From NCBI GenBank assembly GCA_016234705.1, contig JACRAS010000237.1, positions 1-54,768 on the forward strand: 54,768 nt of DNA, given 5' to 3'. The notes beneath the pieces were generated by a model that saw only the letters and a list, made by a program, of their open reading frames with translations, had not been told where the DNA came from and did not search any database. This DNA is from Betaproteobacteria bacterium (GTDB lineage: Bacteria > Pseudomonadota > Gammaproteobacteria > Burkholderiales > SG8-39). How positions within the stretch are numbered: the stretch's first letter is position 1; each line of letters begins with the position of its first letter. Below are positions 1 through 8,635 of this stretch, one piece after another. A program made the position numbers and the translations under genes.

Positions 1-185
1 GGATTGCATCTTGCGAGTAGACTTCTTCATGGTGGTTGAGCTTTCTTGGTTTCAGGTTGAGGATGTCGAGAACCCGCATTCTGGGCCCACGACTGCTTCA
101 ACCACCAACTCAACCTTCAACTATGTTCGGGACACCGCCCGCCCGTTAACAGCTCCTAAAGTTAATTTTAGAATGCGCTCTTAGT
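1..185. promoter_or_regulatory. Leader region with candidate promoter for the sugar dehydratase gene
   Basis: No convincing gene lies here. A promoter-like pair, TTAACA at 146-151 and TAGAAT at 169-174 with a 17-bp spacer, stands just upstream of the ATG at 186 and would give a very short leader. Ten-base inverted arms (TGGTGGTTGA at 30-39, its complement at 98-107) could pair across a 58-base loop; their role is unknown. An ATG on the minus strand at 30 could begin a gene running off the left edge, but only ten codons are visible. Confidence 0.4.
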
Positions 186-2015
186 ATGCATATCCGCAAC
201 TGGATGGCGCTAGTCCACGACGTGGCTGCGGCGATGATCGCCTGGTATCTCGCCTATTGGCTGCGCTTCAATACCGAAATACCGCAGTTCAACGTCCCTA
301 ATATGGTGGCTTCCATGCTCTGGGTAGTGCCGCTGCAGGCGCTCATTTTCTTCGGCGCCGGCATGTATCGCGGCATGTGGCGCTATGCCAGCGTGCCCGA
401 CCTGCAGCGCATAGCAGCAGCGGTGGTGGTTTCGACCCTGGCGATTGCCTTGATGCTGGTGATGCTGCCGCCGCAGCAGCCGCCGGTGCCGCGCTCGGTG
501 ATGCTGCTCGATCCGATGTTGCTGATCATGCTGCTGGGCGGCAGCCGGCTCGGCTACCGCGTCTGGAAAGAACGCCGCCTGCGCAACCTGCTCGGCTCGC
601 CCGGAAGGCCGGTCGTAATATTGGGGGCGGGCGACGCCGCCGCCGACCTCTTAAAGAATCTGGCGCGCGCCGGCGACTGGCGCGTGCTTGGTCTCTTAGA
701 CGACAACCCGGCCAAGCGCGGCCGCCAGATCCAGGGCGTGAACGTCCTCGGCGCACTCGACGAGCTGGTAGCCCTTGCCCCCAGCCTGGGCGTAGAGCGG
801 GCCATTATCGCCATGCCCTCGGCCTCGCACCAGTCGCGCCGGCGCGCGCTCGAAATTTGCCGCCGCGCCGGCGTGGAAGCCCTGACCGTGCCCTCGTATC
901 AGGACCTCATGAGCGGCAAGGTCACGGTGTCGCAGGTGCGCAACGTCGAACTCGACGACCTGCTCGGCCGCGACCCGGTGCTGCTGGACGAAAGCCGCCT
1001 GCAACAGTGGATCCGCGGCCGCAGCATCATGGTCACCGGCGCCGGCGGATCGATCGGCTCGGAGTTGTGCCGGCAGATCGCGCGCTTCGAGCCGGCGCAG
1101 TTGGTGCTATTCGAGCACAACGAGTTCGCGCTCTACCGCATGGAGCAGGAATTCGCCGAGCAGCACCCAGGGATCGGCTTGAAATGCGTCATCGGCGATG
1201 TCAAGAATGCCGCGCGCGTGGCCGAAGCGCTCACCAAGCACCGCCCCGAGATCGTGTTTCACGCAGCGGCCTACAAGCATGTGCCGCTGATGGAGCAGGG
1301 CAACGCCTGGGAAGCAATCCAGAACAATGTGCTCGGTACCTGGCGCGTGGCCGAGGCGGCCATCGCGCATGGGGTGGAGAAATTCGTGCTCGTCTCCACC
1401 GACAAGGCGGTCAACCCGGCCAACGTGATGGGGGCGACGAAGCGCCTGGCGGAAATCGTCTGCCAGGGACTGCAGGCCGGGAACGCTACCCGCTTCGTCA
1501 TCGTGCGCTTCGGCAACGTGCTCGGCAGCACCGGCAGCGTGATCCCGAAGTTCCGCGAGCAGATCGCGCGCGGCGGCCCGGTCACCGTAACGCACCCCGA
1601 GATCACGCGCTATTTCATGTCGATCGCGGAAGCGGCGCAACTGGTGCTGCAAGCGGGACTGATGGGAGCGGGCGCGGAGATATTCGTGCTCGACATGGGC
1701 GAGGCGGTGAAAATCGTCGACTTGGCGCGCGAACTGATCCGGCTGTCCGGCTACGGCGAGTCGGATATCGGCATCGAATTCATAGGTCTTCGGCCCGGCG
1801 AAAAACTGTACGAGGAATTACTCGCGGACGACGAGCTTACCCAGAGCACGCCGCACCCAAAACTGCGCATCGCCAAGTCGCGCCCGGCACCCGATACCGC
1901 ATGGATGCATGAGCTCTTCGACTGGTTGCAACAGGGCAAGACCGGGGCCGAACAGGTTCGGCGCGAGCTTGCCGCACGCGTTCCCGAGTACACTCCGCAG
2001 GCTAGGAGTACCTGA
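186..2015 (+). CDS. Membrane NDP-sugar epimerase/4,6-dehydratase (WbpM/FlaA1/CapD family)
   Basis: This 609-residue protein should convert a UDP-activated N-acetyl sugar to its 4-keto-6-deoxy form, an early step toward unusual sugars in O-antigen, capsule or protein glycans. The N-terminal ~120 residues hold about four membrane segments. A first Rossmann-like domain follows (VILGAGDAAADLL near residue 144). The catalytic SDR domain carries TGAGGSIGSE near residue 281 and STDKAVNPANVMGATK. In that motif the usual SDR tyrosine is replaced by Met, as in the large WbpM-type dehydratases. Length matches the family. The gene stands alone on the plus strand, followed by hairpins and a T-rich stretch, while the other glycan genes lie beyond 5.3 kb on the minus strand. 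The exact sugar substrate cannot be read from sequence. Confidence 0.92.
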   Translation: MHIRNWMALVHDVAAAMIAWYLAYWLRFNTEIPQFNVPNMVASMLWVVPLQALIFFGAGMYRGMWRYASVPDLQRIAAAVVVSTLAIALMLVMLPPQQPPVPRSVMLLDPMLLIMLLGGSRLGYRVWKERRLRNLLGSPGRPVVILGAGDAAADLLKNLARAGDWRVLGLLDDNPAKRGRQIQGVNVLGALDELVALAPSLGVERAIIAMPSASHQSRRRALEICRRAGVEALTVPSYQDLMSGKVTVSQVRNVELDDLLGRDPVLLDESRLQQWIRGRSIMVTGAGGSIGSELCRQIARFEPAQLVLFEHNEFALYRMEQEFAEQHPGIGLKCVIGDVKNAARVAEALTKHRPEIVFHAAAYKHVPLMEQGNAWEAIQNNVLGTWRVAEAAIAHGVEKFVLVSTDKAVNPANVMGATKRLAEIVCQGLQAGNATRFVIVRFGNVLGSTGSVIPKFREQIARGGPVTVTHPEITRYFMSIAEAAQLVLQAGLMGAGAEIFVLDMGEAVKIVDLARELIRLSGYGESDIGIEFIGLRPGEKLYEELLADDELTQSTPHPKLRIAKSRPAPDTAWMHELFDWLQQGKTGAEQVRRELAARVPEYTPQARST

Positions 2016-2036
2016 CAAAACGAGGGGATATCCCCC

Positions 2037-2120
2037 GAGGGGACTTTCCCCTCAACGGGGATCGAGACCTTCGGGGCGCATCCCCTCGCGCCCCCTAACT
2101 CTGACTTTATTTTTTTACTG
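2037..2120 (+). terminator. Candidate terminator region after the sugar dehydratase gene
   Basis: Two hairpins follow the stop codon: GAGGGGA (2037-2043) pairs with TCCCCTC (2047-2053) over a 3-base loop, and GGGGCGC (2073-2079) pairs with GCGCCCC (2088-2094) over an 8-base loop. A T-rich run starts about a dozen bases after the second stem, so this is not a textbook intrinsic terminator. The convergent ATPase gene ends at 2141, so the region may serve both directions. Confidence 0.4.
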
Positions 2121-2140
2121 AATGTGCCTTGTCGCGGCTT

Positions 2141-3766
2141 TCAGGCTGCATAGATGAGCTTCAGGTCCGGGACGATAGCATCCCGGCGGAAAGGGTTGCG
2201 CAGGATTTCCGGCGTGACGATGTCCACCTTGCGGCCCCCGAACGCAGCCGAAAATTCGTCTTGCATCGCCGTGATGTCGGATAGCGCGGCGCCGCTGTCC
2301 GGCGAGAATTCGACCATCAGGTCCACATCGCTCCCGGACGTCAACTCGTTTCTGGACGCCGAGCCGAACAGGCTCAGTCTAGCGATGCCGTACTTGTGGC
2401 ACAGCGCCGCGAGCTTGGTCTGGGAGATGCGCAGCTTTTCCGAAACCGGCTTTGACCCCTTTGACGTTGAGCTTATGGACGCGGATTTTGACCCATAGGT
2501 CGGCACAGGCGAGCGCAAGGTCGGCGTCGCTTCCGCCGGTTCCCACAATGCCGAGATAGGCAAGGCCCACAGCTTGTCGGCGAAAGGCAAACGCTGCTCG
2601 CCGAGATAGAGCACCACACCGCCCGCGAATTTTTCGCCGCCGGCTTCGGCGAGCGCGCGCAAGCCGCTGAAGTCGCCCTGGTTCACGTTTGCGGAGGCTT
2701 TGACCTCGATGCCTGCGATGCGCTGGTCCGGCGCTTCGAGCACCAGGTCCACCTCCTGCCCGGCCGCGGTGCGAAAGTGATAGGGCGTGGCTGCATGGCG
2801 GCTCCAACCCAGAAGCGTGCGAACTTCCTGCACCACGAAAGTTTCCAGCAGCGGTCGGAGATTGGGCGACTGCGCCAGTGCGGGCGCGTCCACGTCGCCG
2901 CGCAGATGAGCAGCCAAGCCCGAATCCAGCAAATGAATCTTGGGCGATTTCACCAAGCGCTTGCCGATGTTGTTGGACCACGCAGGCAGAGGCTGAAAAA
3001 TAAATGTGGCCTGCAGCAGCGCGAGATAGCGCCGCAGCGTGGAATGTGCGATGCCGGCCGCACGGGAAACTTCCGACATGTTCAGCAACGCGCCGGAGCG
3101 GGCCGCCAGCAGCGCGAGCAGCCGCGGCATGCCGGTCAGCCCATCGATGTTAGCCAGGTCGCGCACGTCGCGCTGCAGCAGGCTTGCGACATAGCCGCGA
3201 AACCAGGCATCGCGCCGCTCGCCCGGAGGACGCGCCACGGCCTCGGGAAAGCCGCCTGCGATCACGCGCTCGCATACACCCTCGCGGTCGAGCGTCAGCG
3301 AACCGGTCTGCCACGGCGCGGCGTCGAACAGCGCGTCCACCAGATTGGCTTCGTTGTCCGCCAGTTCGCCCTGCGACAAGGGGTGCAGCGGCAGGATTTC
3401 CATTCGCCCCGCCAGGGGCTCCGCCAGGCGGGGCAGCAAGAGCACATTGGCCGAGCCGGTAAGCAGGAACCTCCCCGGACGGCCATCCGCGTCCACCACC
3501 CACTTGATCGCCGAGAACAGCTCGGGCGCGTGCTGCACTTCGTCGATTACCATGAAAGCGCCCGCCGCCCGGATCAGCGCGGACGGGTCGGAGCGGGCCA
3601 GCCCAGCGGTGGCCGGGTCATCCAGCGTCAAATACTGCCCGTCGCGCTGCCCAGCCACTTGCTGCACCAGCGTGCTCTTGCCGGTCTGGCGGGCGCCGTT
3701 CAACAGCACTACGCGGGTATCCGCCAGGGCAGCTTGAAGATTATGTTGGATAAATCGCCGGTACAT
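2141..3766 (-). CDS. AAA ATPase-DUF4143 protein fused to a C-terminal MNT-type nucleotidyltransferase domain
   Basis: The first ~400 residues form a typical ATPase with DUF4143: Walker A GARQTGKST at 24-32, Walker B-like FMVIDEVQ, and a C-terminal part that reads like a nuclease-fold domain (EVDLVLE, IAGIEVKAS). After a Ser/Lys-rich linker, about 95 residues form a minimal nucleotidyltransferase domain with GSASRNE and GSDVDLMVEF (GSxxR...SDxDL), the signature of MNT antitoxins. The two parts are usually separate genes; I infer a fusion. The MNT catalytic Asp pair is intact, so it may still transfer nucleotides. The ATG at 3766 has no Shine-Dalgarno sequence, and a promoter-like pair places transcription start at about the ATG, suggesting leaderless expression. 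Substrate and target are unknown. Confidence 0.85.
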   Translation of the reverse strand: MYRRFIQHNLQAALADTRVVLLNGARQTGKSTLVQQVAGQRDGQYLTLDDPATAGLARSDPSALIRAAGAFMVIDEVQHAPELFSAIKWVVDADGRPGRFLLTGSANVLLLPRLAEPLAGRMEILPLHPLSQGELADNEANLVDALFDAAPWQTGSLTLDREGVCERVIAGGFPEAVARPPGERRDAWFRGYVASLLQRDVRDLANIDGLTGMPRLLALLAARSGALLNMSEVSRAAGIAHSTLRRYLALLQATFIFQPLPAWSNNIGKRLVKSPKIHLLDSGLAAHLRGDVDAPALAQSPNLRPLLETFVVQEVRTLLGWSRHAATPYHFRTAAGQEVDLVLEAPDQRIAGIEVKASANVNQGDFSGLRALAEAGGEKFAGGVVLYLGEQRLPFADKLWALPISALWEPAEATPTLRSPVPTYGSKSASISSTSKGSKPVSEKLRISQTKLAALCHKYGIARLSLFGSASRNELTSGSDVDLMVEFSPDSGAALSDITAMQDEFSAAFGGRKVDIVTPEILRNPFRRDAIVPDLKLIYAA

Positions 3767-3772
3767 GGATAT

Positions 3773-3801
3773 ATAATAGCCATATAATGGCTAATTTGCA
3801 A
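3773..3801 (-). promoter_or_regulatory. Promoter with a perfect palindrome in its spacer, for the ATPase fusion
   Basis: On the minus strand TTGCAA (3801-3796) and TATTAT (3778-3773) are 17 bp apart, and the ATG at 3766 follows the -10 element by six bases. A perfect inverted repeat, TAGCCAT and ATGGCTA around ATA (3777-3793), lies almost wholly within the spacer. This is a good site for a repressor that would block RNA polymerase. Autoregulation by the gene product is an inference. Confidence 0.55.
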
Positions 3802-3912
3802 ACAAAGCCCGCCGCGACAAAGCCGGATATTGAATTGACGTAGCTCACGTGGTGAGCTGAATGAACGACACGATGCGCATACCATGAGCGTGCAAAGGAA
3901 TCGGAGCAAGCC

Positions 3913-5109
3913 ATGCCAATCAAGCAAGTCCTGACCTCTCAGCGCGTTCCGGTCAAAATCTGGACGGACGATGTCGATGAGAAATCGAAGCAACAGTTGG
4001 CCAATATCGCAAGCCTGCCCTTCATCCACCATCACGTCGCCGCCATGCCGGACGCGCATCTCGGCATTGGCGCGACAATCGGCTCGGTGATCGCCACCCG
4101 CAAGGCGATCATCCCGGCCGCCGTGGGCGTCGATATCGGTTGCGGCATGGTTGCCTGCCGGCTCTCGATCACGGGAAACGAACTGGACGAGAAATCGCTC
4201 AAGAAAGTGTTCGGCCAGATCAGCCGCGATGTCCCGATGGGGCGTGAGCAGCATCGTGACGAGCGCGCGCTCGTCGAGGCTGCCGCGCCGTTCGCTTCGC
4301 GACTGGACGCCATGACGCAAAAGCATCCGCAACTGCTCAAGGCCTTCGGCAAGTTCTCAAAATGGGTGAACCAGTTGGGCACTCTGGGTGGCGGCAATCA
4401 CTTCATCGAGATTTGCCTGGATGAGTCGAACCAGGTCTGGGTGATGCTGCACTCGGGCAGTCGCGGTATCGGCAATGCGCTGGCCGGCTATTTCATCGAG
4501 TTGGCGCGGCAGGACATGGAACGCCGGATGATTCAACTGCCGGATCGCGATCTCGCCTACTTCGCGGAAGGCAGCGAGCATTTCGGGGACTACGTCGAAG
4601 CAGTGACTTGGGCGCAGGAATACGCGATGCAGAACCGGCGCGAGATGGTCGATCTGGTGCTGGCGGCGCTCGCGCGTCACCTGCCTGCCTTCGACGTGAC
4701 CGGCGAAGTGGTGAACTGCCATCACAACTACGTGGCGGTCGAGCATCACTACGGCGCGGATGTATGGGTCACGCGCAAGGGTGCGATCCGCGCGCGCGAG
4801 GGTGATCCGGGCATCATCCCGGGGAGCATGGGCGCGCGCAGCTACATCGTGCTCGGCAAGGGGAACGCGGAAAGTTTTACCTCCTGCGCGCATGGCGCGG
4901 GTCGCAGGATGAGCCGCACCGCCGCCGCCAAGCAGTTTTCGGCGGCCGATCTAGCGCGCCAGACCGAAGGCGTGATCTGTCGCAAGGACAAAGGCGTGGT
5001 CGATGAGATTCCCGGCGCCTACAAGGACATCGATACGGTGATGGCGAATCAGTCCGATCTGGTCGATGTGGTGCACACCTTGAAACAGGTGGTGTGCGTG
5101 AAGGGATAG
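3913..5109 (+). CDS. rtcB: RtcB-family RNA ligase
   Basis: RtcB joins RNA ends carrying 3'-phosphate or 2',3'-cyclic phosphate to 5'-hydroxyl ends, using GTP and Mn, in RNA repair. The 398-residue protein shows the family motifs in order: MPDAHLG, VGVDIGCGM with the metal-binding Asp and Cys, GTLGGGNHF, HSGSRGIG, NCHHNY, and CAHGAGRRMSR, which holds the histidine that carries GMP. The length matches the shorter RtcB subgroup. GGAG stands a few bases before the ATG at 3913. No rtcA, archease or RtcR regulator is beside it, so the usual inducible rtc operon context is missing. It is divergent from the ATPase fusion gene. Confidence 0.93.
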   Translation: MPIKQVLTSQRVPVKIWTDDVDEKSKQQLANIASLPFIHHHVAAMPDAHLGIGATIGSVIATRKAIIPAAVGVDIGCGMVACRLSITGNELDEKSLKKVFGQISRDVPMGREQHRDERALVEAAAPFASRLDAMTQKHPQLLKAFGKFSKWVNQLGTLGGGNHFIEICLDESNQVWVMLHSGSRGIGNALAGYFIELARQDMERRMIQLPDRDLAYFAEGSEHFGDYVEAVTWAQEYAMQNRREMVDLVLAALARHLPAFDVTGEVVNCHHNYVAVEHHYGADVWVTRKGAIRAREGDPGIIPGSMGARSYIVLGKGNAESFTSCAHGAGRRMSRTAAAKQFSAADLARQTEGVICRKDKGVVDEIPGAYKDIDTVMANQSDLVDVVHTLKQVVCVKG

Positions 5110-5309
5110 ACGTCCGATCGACGGCCTCGCGCCGCGCGGCCCGTACCGCGCTGCCCGCCGGCTCCAAGGGCTGCGATCAAATGCTCAGGCAAAGCGGGGC
5201 GAGCGTAGATAGCGCGGGTCCGGCGCCACAATCTGTAACTTTATTTTGCCGTTACGGGTGCTCTTCCTTGCTCTGCGGCACACGGCCATGCCAAATTGGG
5301 TAAGTTGCC

Positions 5310-6341
5310 CTAGCTCTCCAGCCGCAATTCCCGCAACGCCTGCAGCGCCGCGGCCAGACTGATATCCGCGGCATTGCGGCTCTCGGGTTGCAACAAGCGG
5401 TAAGGCACGCCCCACGGATGCCAGCGCCCCGCGTCCGAGTCGCCGAAAAAACACAGGACGGGCTTACCCAGGGCGGCGGCGATGTGCATGGCGCCGCCGT
5501 CGCTGCAGATCACAGTGTCCGCAAGCGACAGCGCCGCCGCCAGATCTTTTAGTTCCTGCGTCGGATAGGCCAACAGCGGCAGACTGCCGGCTGCGTCCAT
5601 GATTGCCTGCGCCTTGGCGTCGTCCCCCGGATGCTGCGGGTGATCGGCCGCGCCAGGCGACCAGAGCAAAAGGAAATCCGCCTCTTGGCCAAGTGCGTGC
5701 ATCAGCTCGGCAAAACGCTCGGCCGGCCAGCGCTGGCTGGGCTTGCGTGCACTGATGTGCAGCGCAATCAGCTTGCGCACCGGGTCGCGCGGCCTGAGCG
5801 CGGCGCTCACTCGTTCGCGCGCAGCCGCGTCCACCGCCATACTGAGCTTGCCCGGCGCACTCTCTATGCCGAATAGCTTCGCCAACCGAAACACCTGTTC
5901 CACTTCGTGCAATGCATCTTCCGTGGAATGGGGCAGTGTAAGGTCCACCGATCCCGTCGGCTCGGCATAGCCCGCGATATGCGCCGGCGCGATCCAGCGC
6001 GCGAGGAGCAGCGCGCTCGCGCCCGGATGCGGCGCGGCGAGCAATACATAGTCGAAACGCTGCGCCCGCAGTTTCAGCAGCAGCAACAGCTTATCCCGAT
6101 AGATCGCCGCACGGCTCTGGCCGGGCAAGCGGTGCTTGGCTTTGGCGTAGGCGTATACCGCGTCGACATCCGGGTGTCCCTCGAGCGCCTGCCGGTTATA
6201 AGTGTTGACCAGCGCGGCGATATGCGCGCGCGGATAGCGCAGGCGCAAGGCGCTGATCAAAGGCGTGGTGCAGACGAGATCGCCGATGTTGTCGCGGCGG
6301 ATGAGCAGAATCTTCGGCGCCTGTGGATTTGAGGGGCTCAT
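5310..6341 (-). CDS. Glycosyltransferase family 9 (ADP-heptose:LPS heptosyltransferase-like)
   Basis: GT9 enzymes add heptose from ADP-heptose to the inner core of LPS at the cytoplasmic face of the inner membrane. The 343-residue protein begins KILLIRRDNIGDLVCTTPLI, the typical N-terminal strand-helix, and carries CSDGGAMHIAAALGKPVLCFFG near the C-terminus, the nucleotide-sugar pocket of the family. Its ATG overlaps the stop of the GT4 gene upstream in ATGA, so the two are translationally coupled. It is the last gene of the run MBOAT-SGNH-GT4-GT9. A non-heptose sugar is possible because GT9 enzymes also occur in exopolysaccharide clusters. Confidence 0.88.
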   Translation of the reverse strand: MSPSNPQAPKILLIRRDNIGDLVCTTPLISALRLRYPRAHIAALVNTYNRQALEGHPDVDAVYAYAKAKHRLPGQSRAAIYRDKLLLLLKLRAQRFDYVLLAAPHPGASALLLARWIAPAHIAGYAEPTGSVDLTLPHSTEDALHEVEQVFRLAKLFGIESAPGKLSMAVDAAARERVSAALRPRDPVRKLIALHISARKPSQRWPAERFAELMHALGQEADFLLLWSPGAADHPQHPGDDAKAQAIMDAAGSLPLLAYPTQELKDLAAALSLADTVICSDGGAMHIAAALGKPVLCFFGDSDAGRWHPWGVPYRLLQPESRNAADISLAAALQALRELRLES

Positions 6342-7456
6342 GCTGCGCTCGCCATCGTTTGCAGTACCCGCGTCAAGTCGATGGCGCGCCGCGCCCAGGT
6401 GTACTGCCGTGCTTTGGCGCGCACCCGCGCGGACAGCGCGCGCGCGAGGTCCGGATCTGCTGCCAGCCGGCGCAGCCCCGCAGCCAGCGAATGCGCATCG
6501 CCCGGCCGGATCCAGACCGCCTCATCCTCGGCGAGAATTTCACGCACCGCCGGCAGGTCGCTGGCGACGATGGCGCAGCCCGCTGCCATGTATTCGAACA
6601 GTTTGATCGGCGAGGTAAAGGCGCTGTCGGCATCGGCCCGGTTGGGCAATACCGCGATGCAGGCTTGTTCCAAAGCCTGCGCCACGCGCCGCGGCGAAAC
6701 GCGCCCGGCGAACTCCAGCTCGGCGCCACCCGCGAGCGAGCGCTCGCGCAGTTTGCGTATACTGACCTCATCGCCGCCAAACAGACTAATGCGCAGACCC
6801 GGCAGTTCGCGCGCCGCCACCACCAGATCGTCCACGCCTTTCCAGCCGAAAAAACTGCCCGCGTAGACAATGCGCTCGGCGCAATGGGCCCAGTCCTTTT
6901 CCGGAATCAGGCTGCGAAAGTCGACCCCATTCGGAATGACCGCGATAGTGCGTATCAGGCCGTAGCGCTCGCTCAGACGTTCCGCGGTCGCGCGCGAATT
7001 CGCCACCACGGCCTGCGCGCTTTGCGCCACCCGGCGCTCCAGCGCAACAGTCTGCGCCTGCCGCCGCGCAGGCGCCGTATCGGCAAACACCTCATGCGCC
7101 TCGTACAGCAGTGGAATGCGCGGAAAACGCTCGAGCAGCGACTGCGCGATTTTCAGGTGCCGCACCATGACTACGTCCGGGCAGCGCGCATGCATATGCC
7201 GCGCCAGACGCGCGGCGAAGAACCGGTTCGAGTGTATCCCGTCCAGGGGCCAGGGCAGGCTGCGCGACAATGGCGTGAGCGCTACGTTCCGTGGGCGGGC
7301 GAGATCGTTGGCTTCGAACGGATCGCTGTCGCCGGACACATGACACAGATCTACGTCTAATCCTTGTTCGGCCAACCCCCGCACCGTATTCACCACCTGC
7401 AGGCCGCGCGCCCGCGGCAGCGGCAAAGGCTCGGGGAATGCGTAGAGCAGCTTCAT
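6338..7456 (-). CDS. Glycosyltransferase family 4 (GT-B)
   Basis: The 372-residue protein has the GT-B fold. Its N-terminus MKLLYAFPEPLPLPRARG is followed by an acceptor half (MVRHLKIAQSLLERFP, YEAHEVF) and a donor half with IPNGVDF, GSFFGWKGVDDL and LFEYMAAGCAIVASDLPAV, the last holding the acidic residue that binds the sugar nucleotide. I place the start at 7456 because this ATG overlaps the preceding stop as ATGA; an in-frame extension to 7498 would overlap the upstream gene and lacks family-like sequence. It probably acts at the inner face of the inner membrane on a lipid-linked glycan. Confidence 0.88.
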   Translation of the reverse strand: MKLLYAFPEPLPLPRARGLQVVNTVRGLAEQGLDVDLCHVSGDSDPFEANDLARPRNVALTPLSRSLPWPLDGIHSNRFFAARLARHMHARCPDVVMVRHLKIAQSLLERFPRIPLLYEAHEVFADTAPARRQAQTVALERRVAQSAQAVVANSRATAERLSERYGLIRTIAVIPNGVDFRSLIPEKDWAHCAERIVYAGSFFGWKGVDDLVVAARELPGLRISLFGGDEVSIRKLRERSLAGGAELEFAGRVSPRRVAQALEQACIAVLPNRADADSAFTSPIKLFEYMAAGCAIVASDLPAVREILAEDEAVWIRPGDAHSLAAGLRRLAADPDLARALSARVRAKARQYTWARRAIDLTRVLQTMASAA

Positions 7457-8634
7457 CTTGACGCTCGCGTCAGCTCGTCGAGCTCTTGCTGCACCCATGC
7501 GTGCCCGGCCAGAAACGCGCGTCGTTCATTCTCGCTCTCTTCGATGAAACGGTCGAATTCGTGCGTGCTCACTCTGCGGCCATACTTGGATGGACTGGCG
7601 GCTTCACCGGCGAAGATCGAATCAAAAGCGGCGCTGCCGACCTCGTGATTGAAATGCCCGGCGTCCTGCCACAGTCGCTTTGGCATGGCGATCCCGGCGC
7701 GCACGCGTTCGGCATTGATCTCACGATAGCCATGGAAGTCCCACACCTCGACCAGCGGCGAGTCGGCCCCCGCTTCTTCCTCGACCAGCGAAACGATGTT
7801 CCACAATTCGCTCCAGCGCGCTTCCAGCTCGCCGCAGCGCCGTTCCATTTCGTAGTGCAGCACGTGCTTGGGATAGATGAGGAGAACAAGCCGGACATTC
7901 TTTTCCAATGCCAGCCGGACGATGCCGCGCAGACCCGCGGTCGAGGCGTCCGCCGGCGGCTTGGCTCGGTTCACCAGCCGAACGTCCAATCCGCGGTCCC
8001 GCTGTGGCGCCTGGCACAGGTGGCTGCGCAATTCGTTGGCGAAATTGACCACGATGTCCTCATCGCCGCGTAGTTTTTCATCAAAGCGCTTGAAATACCA
8101 CATGCCCTCCGCGGTCACGCGCGGCTTGCCGTCCTGGCGGCGTAAAGTCTCCCACGAGGCGCTGAGGGCATTCTGCGAGAACAGCAGCTTGGCGTAATCC
8201 GCGTCGCCGAGATTCGCATAGCCATCACAGGATGCGGCGGTGCTGCCGGACACTCCGAGCACCAGGCGATTCAAACCGGGTTGCCTCAAAGCGTACAGCG
8301 CATAGCAATATACTTCCGTCCACGCCCCTCCCGACACCGACAGATTGTAGGGTTTGAGTCTGCCGCCATCGGTGAGTCCGGCGTGAGTCGCAGGCAACCC
8401 TACTTCCGCATACGAGCTGCCCAGAATTATCGCATTGGGACGCAGCTTGGATACCAGCGCGGATTTCACCAGGCGCTCGTTCCTGGGAAAGCGCGGCTTG
8501 TCCAGGTTGAATCCGCGGATCTCGATATCGCGAAAATACCAGAACGGATCGACGACTCGGTTGAACGCGCCGGCTGCCGCGAGCAATAGCAACAGCGCAG
8601 CGAGCAGTGCGTGCGTATAGCGCTTGGGGCTCAT
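7453..8634 (-). CDS. SGNH-like membrane-anchored protein, probable partner of the MBOAT acyltransferase
   Basis: The 393-residue protein has one N-terminal membrane segment (residues 7-25) and then a long domain expected in the periplasm. NAIILGSSYAEVG resembles the block holding the nucleophilic Ser of SGNH hydrolases and acyltransferases, and DAGHFN near residue 330 fits the catalytic Asp/His block. AlgJ/AlgX-type and DltD-type proteins with this layout take acyl groups passed across the membrane by an MBOAT protein, and an MBOAT gene lies one base upstream. I infer transfer of an acetyl or similar group onto the surface glycan. Overall similarity to named families is too weak to give a symbol. 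Confidence 0.65.
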   Translation of the reverse strand: MSPKRYTHALLAALLLLLAAAGAFNRVVDPFWYFRDIEIRGFNLDKPRFPRNERLVKSALVSKLRPNAIILGSSYAEVGLPATHAGLTDGGRLKPYNLSVSGGAWTEVYCYALYALRQPGLNRLVLGVSGSTAASCDGYANLGDADYAKLLFSQNALSASWETLRRQDGKPRVTAEGMWYFKRFDEKLRGDEDIVVNFANELRSHLCQAPQRDRGLDVRLVNRAKPPADASTAGLRGIVRLALEKNVRLVLLIYPKHVLHYEMERRCGELEARWSELWNIVSLVEEEAGADSPLVEVWDFHGYREINAERVRAGIAMPKRLWQDAGHFNHEVGSAAFDSIFAGEAASPSKYGRRVSTHEFDRFIEESENERRAFLAGHAWVQQELDELTRASR

Positions 8635-8635
8635 G

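Noticed and set aside
377..1912. 511-codon open frame on the plus strand
   Set aside because: It lies in another phase of the sugar dehydratase gene, is extremely Arg/Ala/Gly-rich and has no domain; a GC-rich shadow.
5110..5309. Possible terminator or small gene after rtcB
   Set aside because: No stable hairpin with a T run and no frame with protein-like sequence could be supported.
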